61,286 bases of DNA. It comes from Fragilaria crotonensis. Its lineage: Eukaryota > Bacillariophyta > Fragilariophyceae > Fragilariales > Fragilariaceae. This document shows positions 11,452-22,612 of this stretch, in pieces. The first letter of the stretch is position 1; the number at the start of each line of letters is the position of its first letter. The notes under the pieces are model-generated. The model saw only the letters and a program-made list of their open reading frames with translations, had not been told where the DNA came from and ran no database searches. Made by a program: the position numbers and the translations under genes. Location: the NCBI GenBank assembly GCA_022925895.1, contig JAKSYS010000362.1, positions 1 through 61,286 on the forward strand, in the 5' to 3' direction.

Positions 11452-11646
11452 TCAATGCAAGTTGGCGAGCAGGTTTGATTCCTCACCAGTGCTGATGGCA
11501 GAACCTTGATCCATCGCGACAGGAGTTTGATCACTACTTCCGCCACGAAGAAAGCGGTGCTGGTGATCATCAGCAGAAGCCTGCAAGGCAAAAAGGAGAA
11601 GAACAACGGCGAGGAAGGCTGATTTCGTCAACAAATGGCAGCTCAT
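11452..11646 (-). CDS. Small secreted protein, copy 1 (probably truncated by frameshift)
   Basis: The 64-residue ORF starts with a convincing signal peptide: basic n-region (SCHLLTKS), hydrophobic core (AFLAVVLLLFALQ) and an ASA cleavage site near residue 25. The mature part begins DDHQHRFLRGG and is small and hydrophilic, ending NLLANLH. The downstream region reads on in another frame as a Lys/Pro/Thr-rich tail (KSKISPQTTTEPP), so a one- or two-base indel may have cut the protein. RFLR fits the R-x-L-R pattern of oomycete effectors, but a single motif is weak evidence. It lies antisense to and beside a copia protease fragment and is duplicated at 31,129. Function is unknown. Confidence 0.5.
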   Translation of the reverse strand: MSCHLLTKSAFLAVVLLLFALQASADDHQHRFLRGGSSDQTPVAMDQGSAISTGEESNLLANLH

Positions 11647-11649
11647 TTT

Positions 11650-12056
11650 ATTTTATTTCGTGTGAGAGGAAAGTCAAAGTTAAAAAGGTATCGATGTCGA
11701 AGTTCGCTTTTGGTCATGCTGTGGCTCCGCATGTCATGAGAAGTCGGATGTAAAGAACATGCTCTAGTCGAAATGACAAGGCACTGGTCGTTCCTTCCAC
11801 GTTCGCTTAGGGCTGACACAATTCACATATGTTATCATTTGAAACACTATTCAGATTAATTCTCATTTGCAACACCGTTTGCTTTGCATTTCCCTTTCCG
11901 CGATCATTGGAGCGATCGCCCAGAGACTTGTGGCATGCCAGGACGTCAGCTGAAAGAGGTCCACAAGTCTCGCCGGTCAACCGACTACACCGCCGTATTT
12001 CGCTCGTGCATTGCCGGGGGTAGTCTACGGTAGTACAAGTACTGTAGCATACCACC
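11650..12056. other. End of B/E duplicated block and 3' flank of copy C
   Basis: From 11,650 to about 11,945 this matches 31,370-31,660, after which the two copies diverge. That marks the right-hand break of the duplication, inside GTGGCATGCCAGGA. From about 11,970 the family 3'-flank signature appears (CCGTATTTCGCTCGTGCAT), followed by GTAC palindromes. No gene is seen. Confidence 0.5.
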
Positions 12057-12850
12057 TTAACACCAATGACCTCTATCCTCTAATCGTTTTTTCACCCACA
12101 TCGTCCGTCCGTTCTCACCGACAACTGGTTCCATCTCATCGCGCCACTTCTTCGAATTCTCCTCCTCGTTGGCCATGTCTGCCATCGCCTTTAACGCATT
12201 TTCTTCGAAGGTCTGCTGCTCACCATGTTTTTCTTTGACACCCAACGCATCGATTAAAGACTTCATCTCTTTGGTTTTCTTAGGAAATAATGGAAACTCC
12301 TTGACTACGGCCAACGCCACTTTGGAGGGTCAATTCGGCTCCGATGTTGACGACAATTCGAAGCCAAGGTGCAACCGTTACCATCCACTTTCTGTCCACC
12401 GAAATCTCAAAGGGCAGACCACCTGGTATTTTTGCTCCACAGCATTTGTGAACCACGTGTTGAGATCTTTCGAACGATCCGCTGCGATGCGAGTATAATC
12501 ACGACTGTTGGGCACAGCTTCAATTGTTTCGCATTCGCATTGTTCAACGCCCACCCTGGCAAGTGACGGTCAATTACAGACAACTTTTTCACCTCATCAT
12601 TGATGTCGTCGACAACTTGTTGGACGACGTCAACTTTCGATGCGACTGTTTCGATGAGAGGTTGCAGAAAGAAGTATTGGATTATCGAATGGTCTATGCG
12701 TCCAACAATCTCTCCCTCCTGGAAAGGTAGACCCGAGCACCCGCCGATCCGGCACGGAAGGTGGCGGTCGTCATGTACGGCGCCAGGTTTCACCATCGCG
12801 TCCTCAGAAGGCATTTGGAGCAAAGTGCGTGGCCCTCGCTACATGTTCCA
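12057..12850 (-). pseudogene. Ankyrin-kinase family remnant C: zinc finger and C-terminal domain only
   Basis: Minus-strand pieces in order are CSEGHALCSKC (half of the RING-like finger, near 12,800), LPCRIGGCSGLPFQEGEIVG, VKKLSVIDRHLPGWALNNAN, CPTVVIIL, then KEMKSLIDALGVKEKHG and ENGRTMWVKKRL near the end. The FYCERSG block is nearly lost. No ankyrin or kinase sequence is present. Immediately upstream in the same direction is EPSP synthase sequence, so a deletion appears to have removed everything from mid-EPSPS to mid-finger. Several frame breaks confirm that it is dead. Confidence 0.75.
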
Positions 12851-13600
12851 CCGGTAGCGAGCGCCACCTCCGCCAGAGAAATGGCCGCATCTGGAGTATA
12901 ACTATAATTCACGTCAACTCGCTTGAGTTTGGGCATGACGGCCGTATCTAGGATGATTGTGATACTCTCACACGTTCCATCACATTGGCGAATGCTGAAC
13001 TCCCTGATTCGATTCGGATCCGCATTCGCGAACTGCAATCGTTCCGCCAGTAACGGCAGCGTCGTCGACCAAAACGTAACTGGCGGAACCGGCATCTCCC
13101 TCAACCGCAATGGTCCCGGCTGTTTTGTCATATTGATCAGTGGATATATGGATAACCAAGATTTGCCGCCGTCCATGTCTCCCTCAATGTCAACTGCGAC
13201 GCCCGAATTGCTCATGAGACCAATCGTCAAGGCAGCAAAGGGGGCCAAAAAGTGGGTTCATCAGTGATGGCAATGCAAGCATCGCCAACAGCGAGAGGGG
13301 CGGCCTCGAGCCGAGACAATAGGAACCGAGACATCATTTTCCCGCTGACCGAGACATGGTGTGTGTTTGTGTTGTATAGTATGACGAGTATCAAGAAGGT
13401 ATGGTTCGAGAAGGCATCGATGGTAAAGTACAGACGTGTCCATCTCGATATAACCAATGTTACAATCAACAATAAGAAGAATGCATCGCAAGGATCAGAA
13501 GTACAAAATTTGCGACATCACGGTGGTGGTACCGTGTCTCCGGGAAGCGGTGCACCAGTTGTCGCATCGATGACGACTGGAGGACAGTCTCAGTTCTAAC
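12851..13600 (-). pseudogene. EPSP synthase relic, copy 2, fused to remnant C
   Basis: The minus strand gives LTIGLMSNSGVAVDIEGDMDGG (about 13,150-13,220) and then TAVMPKLKRVDVNYSYTPDAA with ISLAEVALATGG (about 12,850-12,940). These align with the EPSPS blocks LMERFGV and [23 protein letters not shown]. The frame then runs straight into the zinc-finger half of kinase remnant C. The far upstream part (13,250-13,600) is only weakly similar to copy 5. It is not functional. Confidence 0.7.
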
Positions 13601-14537
13601 GGCAGTCTCATGGCAGTTCCAGTATTTTTCCAAGATACAGGATCAGCTTGGACTTTCTTGATGCGATTGATAGAAGGGTTGCTTTGCAATGTCAAGAACG
13701 GCAGTCCTCAAGCCAGCTGGATTACTGGTGCCCTCGTTCAGGGAAGGAATTCTTGTTCTTCTGACTCTGTCACAATTTCTGCAAGAAGAGTGTAAGTGAA
13801 GAATCCGGAGCGAGTAATGTGTTCGACAAGCTCCGAAGATGAACATCCATCGCCGACTAGGCGTCGTCCATAGGATTCCGTGTGATCGCGACTACCGTAT
13901 GGCTTCCATGATATCTATAAGTGAAGAGTTAATTGTTGATTCAAGACCTTCGAGGGTGTGACGAATAACAAACGCTGTATCATCCAGATCGCTCGTTTCT
14001 TTCATTCTTTGTCATTCTGCTTGATGGCGAATCGACGACAGACAATAAATCCTTTTCCCCCATCATCTGCGTGTCAGAAATCGATACGCCATTTTGACTT
14101 TTTGACTACCACATATCTTTCTCTCTTTTTTTCAACAATCAAACTACGAATAACAAAAACAACAAGTCCCCGGATCCTGAACCGGACAAAAGAATAATGA
14201 TGCCCACGGCATCGAGATTCGACATAGTCTGGCTCAGCCATTTGCCTATCACAGATCACAGCACACAGCACATGCTTATACGTCGTCTAATGCGTACTCG
14301 GTTATCCCAGCTGCTAAATATATCTACGGTCCACCACTGATGATTGAGCACTGAGGCCCTGAGCAGAACATTGATGAATTCAATCGTGACTCTGAGGTTG
14401 CCGGAAAGGTCGTGAATGCGGTTGGTGTTTCCCGCAACCTCAGTAACAGTCCAGGTGCTGCATACATACTACAGTACTGGTGCTGGGAGAGTGACTTGCA
14501 GTACTGTAGTGTACAGGAGTGGCCGATACTAAATGTA
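13601..14537. other. Spacer downstream of copy D; shared pyrimidine-rich flank
   Basis: No gene is recognised. About 13,960-14,180 (CTCGTTTCTTTC ... TCTTTCTCTC ... CAAGTCCCCGG) resembles 32,500-32,640 and 39,230-39,380, which also lie between an EPSPS-side spacer and the 3' end of a kinase copy. It is a shared flank of the repeating unit. About 14,340-14,530 shows nothing further. Confidence 0.4.
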
Positions 14538-16297
14538 CTAAAGTAGATCGCAGACCACGAGACCAGGAGAGTGCGAGGATTGCTCCTGACTCTGCTCACG
14601 ACTCTGCTCTTGGCCCTGCCCTTGACTTTGCTCGTGACTCGTGACATCCACATCTATAGGGATACTACTTTGTTCGCGTGCTTGTGTCACCCAAATCTTC
14701 GTTCCGTTCGAACTGACTTCCACCATCCACTTCGTCAAGTTCTGCTCATTCGCCCCCCGCTTCCACTTCGCCAAATTCTCCGGCTCCTTAGCCATTTCAG
14801 CCATCACCGTTAGCGCTTCTCCCTTTAAGGTCAGCGTTTCATCATGGCTTCCATTGTTCCACAACGCCCTGGCTAAAGCCCTCTTTCCTACACTGGGACC
14901 AGGTATTTGTGAGGTGGCCGTCGATAGTTTGGTATGGTCTAAAGCAGATCCTATCCTGAGCCAGGGGCGGATCTTATCAAGAAAATCGGAAGCCTCTACC
15001 AACCATACAGGGAGCACCGCAATCTCAAAGGGATCGCTGTGACCTGGCTCACCCGTGCGCTCACAACAGAAGACCACCTGGTATTTCTGCTCAAGGAAAT
15101 CTCCCGGACATTCCATCGCGATGGGAGTCACCTTCACTTTAGATGGACAAGGATTCGATTGTTCCGCATTCGTAATAATCAGCGTCAACCCTGGCTCAAT
15201 CCTACTCTGCCACGCGTTCAGTTCTTCAAGAAGAGTTTCATTGAAGAAGTAGTTGTATACCGAATGGTTGATGTTTCCAACAAGGTCTAAGTTCTGGAAA
15301 GGTAGGCCCGAGCACCCGTCGATCAGGCACGGGAGTTTGCGCTCCGTATTTCTGGCGCCGGGTTTCTTCATCGCATCCTCAAGACATTTGGAGCAAAATA
15401 AGTGATCCTCGGTGCATTTTACAACGGCCTTGCGTCGTTCGACGAATGCTGATTCAGTGCAGTTTTCACACAAGCCAAGACCCTCCTTAAACAGGATCGC
15501 CTTGAGTTTCGCCATGGTTGCAATCGTTACAGCACCACTCTTTCCAGCTTGTAGATTGCTGGCATGTTCCAACAGGACGAGGAGCATGTCCGTGCTCAAC
15601 CTTCCGTGAGAGATACGAATGAGACACCCAATCGCAGTCTTGCAAACTAGTTCAAGAGCGGCTGCATTCCAGCCGGCCTGATTATCTGCATCGTTTTCGA
15701 GCTGTTCCCATCCACCAACGGTAGCCGTTTCCCGATTCAGGACGTACTTCTGTAAAACATTTGTTGGCTTGCCATCATTCAAGCGCCCTAAAATTAGCTC
15801 AGCCATGACAACGCCAAAAGAATACACATCAAAGGCTGGAATATAGTCACACTTAATCTGGTTCGCCTTGTACCAGGTGTACTCTGGGCACATGTACCCA
15901 TGGGTTCCAAGTGCGGGGCCTTGCGTTGAGCCAGTTATTACTACCGACTCTGACGGAGCAGCATCGTGCTTGTCCTTTGCAAACTTGGCAAGCCCACAAT
16001 CAACGAGCTTTGGTTTAAAATCGTTCATCAGACAAATGTTTGCACTCTTGATATCGCGGTGAAACACTTTGACACCTTCTTTACCAGTGTGCAAGAAGTC
16101 CATGGCGCTCGCAACTTGGAACATGATTGAGAGCCGTGTAGCTGCAGGAAGGAGGGCTCTCTTGTCATCGTCCTTGAGGAAGCCGTCGAGGGAGCCGTTG
16201 GCTGCATATTCATACACCAAAAACTGGTGCTCATGGTCGACATTCAAATTGTAGCCGTACAAGACAATAATATTGTCATGGCGAAATCTTTGAGTGT

Positions 16298-16401
16298 CTG
16301 GCGGAATTGTGCATTATTGTTAGAGCTCGAGGGAGATGGGTGGAGGGTGCATTGTTCCACACGAGGCAACACTCATGCAGAACGCAGAATACAATACGTA
16401 C
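16298..16401 (-). other. Intron of copy D, 104 nt
   Basis: The donor GTACGT follows CTTTCG and the acceptor CCGCCAG precedes ACACTC, with CTAACA upstream. It sits at the same site as the introns of A, B, E, F and G. Confidence 0.75.
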
Positions 16402-18267
16402 CGAAAGTTCCTTCTGGAACGATTTCAATGTTTCGTTATCAGAATTTTGAGAAAATCTGATCATTTTGACAGCGAACTTTTTGGGTTCAGGGAGATCACG
16501 ATCTTCGGCCAAAAACATCACCATAGGCACCCGATCCAAGTTTGCGTTTGGTCATATAACGCGATATAGTGAAAGAGAGTTCAACAGGTTCCTTGCGGGT
16601 TGTCATCGCCACAGCAAGCGATTCCGGTTCTCGTTTACTTCCTCAAAGCCTTGCTTTCATCACGAAGACCTTCAAAACAGCAATCTTTCATCGCCTAGCC
16701 ACATCAAGAGCTGTTAATCCGTCATTATCTTTGAGATTCGCATCCACCTTGCTGTTTTGGAGCAATTCACGGACGACTTTCGCATGGCCATATTGACTCG
16801 CAATATGAAGGGCCGTTGCACCGGTATTACACTTGAGATTCACATCCACATTGTTGTTCTCGAGCAACTTCTTGACGACTTCCTGATCTCCTTCTTGACT
16901 TGCCTTGAATAGGGCTGTTTCACCATTCTTATTTTGGGCATTCACGTCAACCTTTTCGTTCTGGAGCAATATGCCGACGATGTCCAGATCACTGCGGTGA
17001 CTCGCTATGATTAGGGCGGTATCACCCTCCATATTTTGAGCATTCACATTCACCTTATTGTGCCGGAGCAACTCGCGAACGACGTCCGAACCGGCATATG
17101 TACACGCGGTGTGAAGGGCTGTTGTTCCATCATCAGTACGTTGGATATTCACCTCCACCTTGTCATGATTAAGCAACTCGCGGACTATTCCGACATAGTC
17201 ATCTCCATTCGCAAAAACAACGGCTTTTGTATCAACATCAATACCTTCGAGATTCACATCCAGATGGCCGAACACGAACAATCGGACGACATCTGAATTG
17301 CCCAGTGCACTCGCAATGAAAGGGCTGTTGTACCAATATCAGTACATTGGAGATTCACATCCACATTGTCGTGCTGAAGCAACGCGCGGACGACTTCCAC
17401 ATGACCATTTTGACTCGCCATGTAAAGGGCTGTTGCACCATCAGTAGATTGGAGATTCACATCCACATTGTCGTGCTGAAGCAACTCGCGGACGACTTCC
17501 ACATGACCATTTTGACTCGCAATGTAAAGGGCTGTTGCACCATCAGTAGATTGGAGATTCACATCCACATTGTCGTGCTGAAGCAACTCGCGGACGACTT
17601 CCACATGACCATTTTGACTCGCAATGTAAAGGGCTGTTGCACCACCAGTAGATTGGAGATTCACATCCACATTGTCGTGCTGAAGCAACTCGCGGACGAC
17701 TTCCACATGACCATTTTGACTCGCAATATGAAGGGCTGTTGACCATCATCATGAAGTTGGAGATTCACATCCACATTGTCGTGCTGAAGCAACTCGCGGA
17801 CGACTTCCACATGACCATTTTGACTCGCCATGTAAAGGGCTGTTGCAACATCAGTAGATTAGATTCACATCCATTGTCGTGCTGAAGCAACGCGCGGACG
17901 ACTTCCACATGACCATTTTGACTCGCCATGTACAGGGCAGTTGAACCACTAGTACGTTGGAGATTCACATCCAATTGTCGTGCTGAAGCAACGCACGGAC
18001 GACTTCCACATGACCATTTTGACTCGCCATAATCAGGGCAGTTGCACCATAATCAGTAGATTGGAGATTTACATCCAAATTGTCGTGCTGAAGCAGCTCG
18101 CGGACGACATCCACATGACCATTTTGACTCGCCATGTGCAGGGCAGTGTCACCATCTGTTCGTTGGAGATTCACATCCAAATTGTCGTGCTGAAGCAACT
18201 CGCGGACGACTTCCACATGACCATTTTGAGTCGCCATAATCAGGGCTGTTGAACCACTAGTACGTTG

Positions 18268-18471
18268 GAGATTCACATCCACATTGACGTGCTGAAGCAA
18301 CTCGCGGACGACTTCCACATGACCATTTTGAGTCGCCATAATCAGGGCTGTTGAACCACTAGTACGTTGGAGATTCACATCCACATTGACGTGCTGAAGC
18401 AACTCGCGGACGACTTCCACATGACCATTTTGAGTCGCCATAATCAGGGCTGTTGAACCACTAGTACGTTG
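18268..18471 (-). repeat. Two exact 102-bp ankyrin units in tandem, copy D
   Basis: Two adjacent 102-bp units (18,268-18,369 and 18,370-18,471) are identical base for base. The sequence on either side continues the same unit for tens of bases. Each encodes one 34-residue ankyrin unit of type SGSTALIMATQNGHVEVV. Exact identity points to very recent tandem duplication or conversion inside an otherwise decaying gene. Confidence 0.9.
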
Positions 18472-18903
18472 GAGATTCACATCCACATTGACGTGCTGAA
18501 GCAACTCGCGGACGACATCCACATGACCATTTTGACTCGCCATGTACAGGGCAGTTGCACCATCTGTTCGTTGGAGATTTACATCCACATTGTCGTGCTG
18601 AAGCAACGCGCGGACGACTTCCAAATGACCATTTTGACTCGCCATGTGCAGGGCAGTGTCACCATCTGTTCGTTGGAGATTCACATCCACATTGACGTGC
18701 TGAAGCAACTCGCGGACGACTTCCACATGACCATTTTGACTCGCCACGAACAGGGCTGTTGTACCATCACTATCACGTTGGGCATTCACATTGGCTCCAT
18801 CAAGCAATAGGGCACGAACCTCATTGAGATTGCCATAATAGGCGTTGAAGATCAAAGCAATATCGTTGTGACTCAACGGCATGCTTCTGAAGTACTCCGA
18901 GTT

Positions 18904-18957
18904 CTGCAGTTTTAGACCATACAGTCGGTTGTTGGCTGTGCAATAGATGTATGATAC
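18904..18957 (-). other. Predicted 5' UTR intron of copy D, 54 nt
   Basis: The minus strand reads CTACAAG|GTATCATAC and, 54 nt later, AACTGCAG|AACTCGG, 21 nt before the ATG. It matches copy F in length and is shorter than the 75-nt version of B, E and G. Confidence 0.5.
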
Positions 18958-19019
18958 CTTGTAGATCAAATTCGCTCAGTTTCTCCAAGAGTTGTCGTAT
19001 TCTTGAATTTTTCATTACT

Positions 19020-20390
19020 TTTACTTTACATAATAAGATTTTCTTTTCGGTCCGGACGAAATACTGCCGTAGCCCAGATACGGAAAGCCCGGCCAGACAA
19101 TTGTCGTCCCAGTCATTTAACGTCTCTATTGGCGTACGAAACTATTAGTACTCACTTTACATAGTAAAGCCCGCCCGGCCAGACAATTATAGTCCCTGTC
19201 ATTTAACGTCTCTGTTGCCGGACGAAACTATTAGTACTCATTGCCGTAGCCATACATTGTATGTACCGATACTACTGAAGCAATGAGTACCGATACTACC
19301 GGTCCGGACGAAATACTGCCGTAGCCCAGATACCGGGAAAGCCCGGCCAGACAATTGTCGTCCCAGTCATTTAACGTCTCTATTGCCGGACGAAACTATT
19401 GGTACTCCATTGCCGTAGGCATACAGTGTACCGATACCACTGAAGCAATGAGTTCCGGCGATGCTACAGTACTGGAAACAACCACACTACCAGCACAACA
19501 ATAAACTCCGCCAGTAGCCAGATCAACGCGGCCTTGGGCGCACCGTATCCAGTCTGGTACATAATAAGATTTTCTTTCCGGTCCGGACGAATACTGCCGT
19601 AGCCCAGATAGGAAAGCCCGGCCAGACAATTGTCGTCTGATCATTTAACGTCTCTATTATTGCCGACAACTATTGTAGTACTCACTTGAAGCAATAAAGC
19701 CCGCCCGGACAATTGTCGTCAGTATTGCGTTGTCGTCCCAGTCATTTAACGTCTCTATTGCCGGACGAAACTATTAGTACTCATTGCCGTAGCCATGATG
19801 TATGTACCGATACTACTGACAATGAGTACCAGACTACTACCGGTCGGACGAAATATGACATACTGCCGTAGCCACAGTACTCATTGCGTAGCCATACACT
19901 GTAGCACCGATACTACTGAAACGGATAAATTCCGATATGAAACAGCCACACTGTACCGATTACTCGAGTACATCGATAAACTCCGCCAGCCAGTCCTTTA
20001 ACGTCTCTATTGTTGCGGGACAGGAAACGAATTAGTACTCAGTGCCGTAGGCATACGGTATGTGCGTACTACTGAAGCAATGAGTGCCGATACATACGCC
20101 AGTAGCCCAGATCAACGCGACCTTGGGCCCACATATCAGATATGGAAAGCCCGGCCAGACAATTGTCGTCCCAGTCCTTTAACGGCTCTATTGCCCGGAC
20201 GAAACTATTAGTACTCATTGCCGTGGGCATACGGTGTATGTACCGATACCACTGAGCAATGAGTTCCGGCGATACTATCATACCTACAGGACTGTAACAA
20301 CCACACTACCAGTACAACAATAAGCTGGCCAGTAGTAGATCAACGCGGCCTTTCTCCACATTGTCATTCTGGTTTTTATTTTTATTCCGA
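19020..20390. repeat. Minisatellite-like array of about seven imperfect copies
   Basis: A core of about 75-90 bp recurs near 19,087, 19,170, 19,342, 19,616, 19,735, 19,985 and 20,147. It includes GCCCGGCCAGACAATTGTCG, CAGTCATTTAACGTCTCTAT and ACGAAACTATTAGTACTCA. The copies are spaced irregularly, with a secondary motif (CATACAGTGTACCGATAC, CACTGAAGCAATGAG) between them. It lies upstream of copy D, where copy F has no such insertion, so it expanded after the D/F duplication. No coding signal. Confidence 0.75.
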
Positions 20391-20394
20391 CTGG

Positions 20395-21060
20395 TTGGAC
20401 ATTTTGTCGTCAGTGTTGTGTCAGTGTGATTTCAAGGTTGGATTTCGAGCCCTTCAGACTTCAGAGATTCAAAGGTCATCTCGTCGAATCCTACTGTACT
20501 ACCGTAGCAATGATATTGGACCGTTCGTTAACCTGGCATGCCACACTATAGTCAGACGCATTCTCCACTGCGCCCTGCATTTGATAGACACAGGTTTTCC
20601 GTTTTCACGGAGTGTTCACGCTTGTCTACATCGTTGGGTTTCACTTGCCCATGGGCAATCGACATTTATGTGAAGGAAAATCAGCGACGCATTACTCTCC
20701 TCGTCATATGACCGCCCCTTGGAACGTCAGGCTCTGAGTTGCTGCTCGCTAATGTCCGTGTCTGCAATCGATACGCTCATGTTGGAATCATTTGCCAGCT
20801 CTCGACGATATCAATTTCGCAACCACGTCGTCGTTTGATGCAACGATCACGACGTTCAACAACATTAGATGACACAAAAAGCGGACGCAGAAAAGCTGGG
20901 TTTGACAAGATTGGCCCGGTCAAGGCTACAGCTTTGGTGGCCATTCGTATCTCTGCGCGGATTTCGCGACTCAAGTTGTCCAGCATCATTAATTCTGTCG
21001 AGCAGCAGAATTTCCCTTGACTACAAATCAATTACAGAATTTCCCAAACATCCGATCACG
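20395..21060. repeat. Upstream segment shared with 37,200-37,850
   Basis: This stretch matches the region upstream of copy F at high identity, for example GAATCCTACTGTACTACCGT and GTTGTCCAGCATCATTAATT. Neither strand has a family I recognise, and frame breaks differ between the two copies, so I call it duplicated flank rather than a gene. Confidence 0.6.
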
Positions 21061-21689
21061 AACTCCAAAGACCCTCTACTCTCTGCCAGTAGATACTAGA
21101 GACTTGAGACTATCGGGTTGAAATGCGAATGACGCGACTATCAGAGGGATATGCATTCATGCATGCAGAAGTCTATCATATTATTCACGAGGAAGCCATC
21201 GCTGCTCTCTCGTAGAGTCTTGTTGCTGTGTTTGGCGTTGCAACAAGTGCCGGGACAAAGCCTCATCCATCTGGTTCACGGACAAAATGGGTTTAGCACG
21301 AGGGAAGTCTTTCAAACGCTAGTTGGTGCCGTGGATGAACTTGGCTGTGCTGCCACTCAAAGCCAACGGACAGCGGGCTGCCGGCACCGTGCACGCCTCA
21401 ACTAAGAGCACAGAATGGGCTGAGGTCCACGAGCGAGGACTCCTTCGCGACCTTGTAAGGACCTTTGTGATGCAGGGATGAAGCATTCACGAGACGAGTA
21501 ACCCGTTGATTTGGTCAAGATGGCATTGAGACCACATCACTTAAATAGGCTAGTGGTTACTCGACATGACTTCCTACCTCGTGAGACAATATCTGCTAGC
21601 AAACGACACGTCCAAGTTTGAGTTGAGTGTATTTCCGTTCCAAAAGATGGTGGCCGTGAACCAACAATGAGCGAAACGTATGCAAGGTT
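21061..21689. other. Spacer, nothing recognised except weak match to 37,850-38,030
   Basis: About 21,500-21,690 resembles 37,850-38,030 and continues the shared D/F unit toward the EPSPS relic. The rest (21,061-21,500) shows no gene, repeat or motif that I can support. Confidence 0.4.
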
Positions 21690-22560
21690 TGTTATGGAAT
21701 ATAGCAAAGAATTTAGAAAAGGTCTTGGCAGTACATCCAGGATCATGGATAATCAGATTGACTCTGCCACGGCAAAACGTCATGCCCAGTTGGTGATCAC
21801 ACGTTTGAATCAACACGTTGCCGTTGTGTTTTACCGGTAGATCAATGATATTATAATCATCAAACTCCTCCACACTAGGTGCATTCGGCAATCCTGCGCC
21901 ATACGTCAGGACTAGACGTTGCGACTTGTCGTGGAACCTCCTGCAACGAGCGCCATCACCGCCAGAGTCATGGCCGCATCTGGGATTTCACCACAATCCA
22001 CGTCAACTCCCTCGAGATTTGGGGTATGACGGCCGTATCTCAGGTGATACTGTTGGGAGCCCATGACGCAGCGGTATACCCAGCTGTACCATCAAGTTGG
22101 CGAATGGTGCATCACCGGTAATGGCAGCGTCTGCCAAAGTAACTTTGATTCTCTCCTTCAACGTCAAACGAACGCCGCACTTATTCATGAGACCAATTGT
22201 CAACGCAACATGGGGGTCTGAATTGAGTTCATCCATGATGGCAAATGGTACCAGTAACATACATTGCCATCACCGCAAGGGTCTGGCCATTACCCCGCTG
22301 GTGTGTGGTGTGCGTGTGATGATGCTGCGAACAAAGCATCAAATGCGTCAAACAAGGATCACTAGGACAAAACAAGCGATATCGTGGTGGTCGTGCCGTC
22401 CCTCAGGCAGTGGTGCGCCATTGGATGTGACAATTACGACGAATATCGAAGTTGAACGTCGTCCATACGATTCCACGAGATCGTCGCGATTATGATTATC
22501 CTTTGTCCATTGTCCGATATTGACTTGAAAATTGTCGTTTCAAAGTCAACAACTCTGTGT
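21690..22560 (-). pseudogene. EPSP synthase relic, copy 3
   Basis: Minus-strand fragments include VALTIGLMNKCGVRL and ADAAITGDA (about 22,100-22,210), then after several breaks VEEFDDYNIIDLP (about 21,840-21,880) and a degenerate TYDDHRMAMAF site followed by NLIIHDPGCTAKTF (about 21,730-21,790). The last string aligns with the EPSPS C-terminal block NDPGCTRKTFPDYF. At least four frame changes make it non-functional. It sits upstream of copy D just as copy 5 sits upstream of F. Confidence 0.75.
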
Positions 22561-22578
22561 TGTGATTGTTCAGGGTGC

Positions 22579-22612
22579 CTCACACCTCACACCTCACACC
22601 TCACACCTCATG
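22579..22612. repeat. CTCACAC heptamer microsatellite
   Basis: About four and a half tandem copies of CTCACAC lie immediately beside the weak N-terminal end of EPSPS relic 3. Confidence 0.85.

Larger units (their letters stand above)
14538..18882 (-). pseudogene. Ankyrin-kinase-RING-like gene copy D, multiply frameshifted
   Basis: The start MPLSHNDIAL lies at 18,882. About 20 ankyrin units follow (18,880-16,690), with frame breaks near 17,965, 17,760 and 17,270. The kinase has a glycine-loop break near 16,520, FAVKMIRF, an intron at 16,298-16,401, and a one-base loss in an A run just after it. From 16,262 the frame is open for 574 codons: HRDIKSANICL, LVDCGLAKF, GTHGYMCPEY, DVYSFGVVMAELILGRL, a finger with CENC, VVKCTEDHLFCSKC and LPCLIDGCSGLPF, the CCERTGEPGHSDPFEI domain, and a private Gln/Ser/Glu-rich tail (EQSQGQGQEQSREQSQEQSS) absent from the other copies. 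This copy also has the most homogeneous ankyrin units. Confidence 0.75.

Noticed and set aside
11452..11646. Calling the small secreted protein an RxLR effector and the organism an oomycete
   Set aside because: One short motif is easily met by chance, no clear dEER or effector fold is visible, and the LINE and copia types favour a diatom.
17330..18800. Regular direct repeats that could suggest a CRISPR array
   Set aside because: The repeats are 102-105 bp, in frame and protein-coding, with no unique spacers, and the window is eukaryotic.
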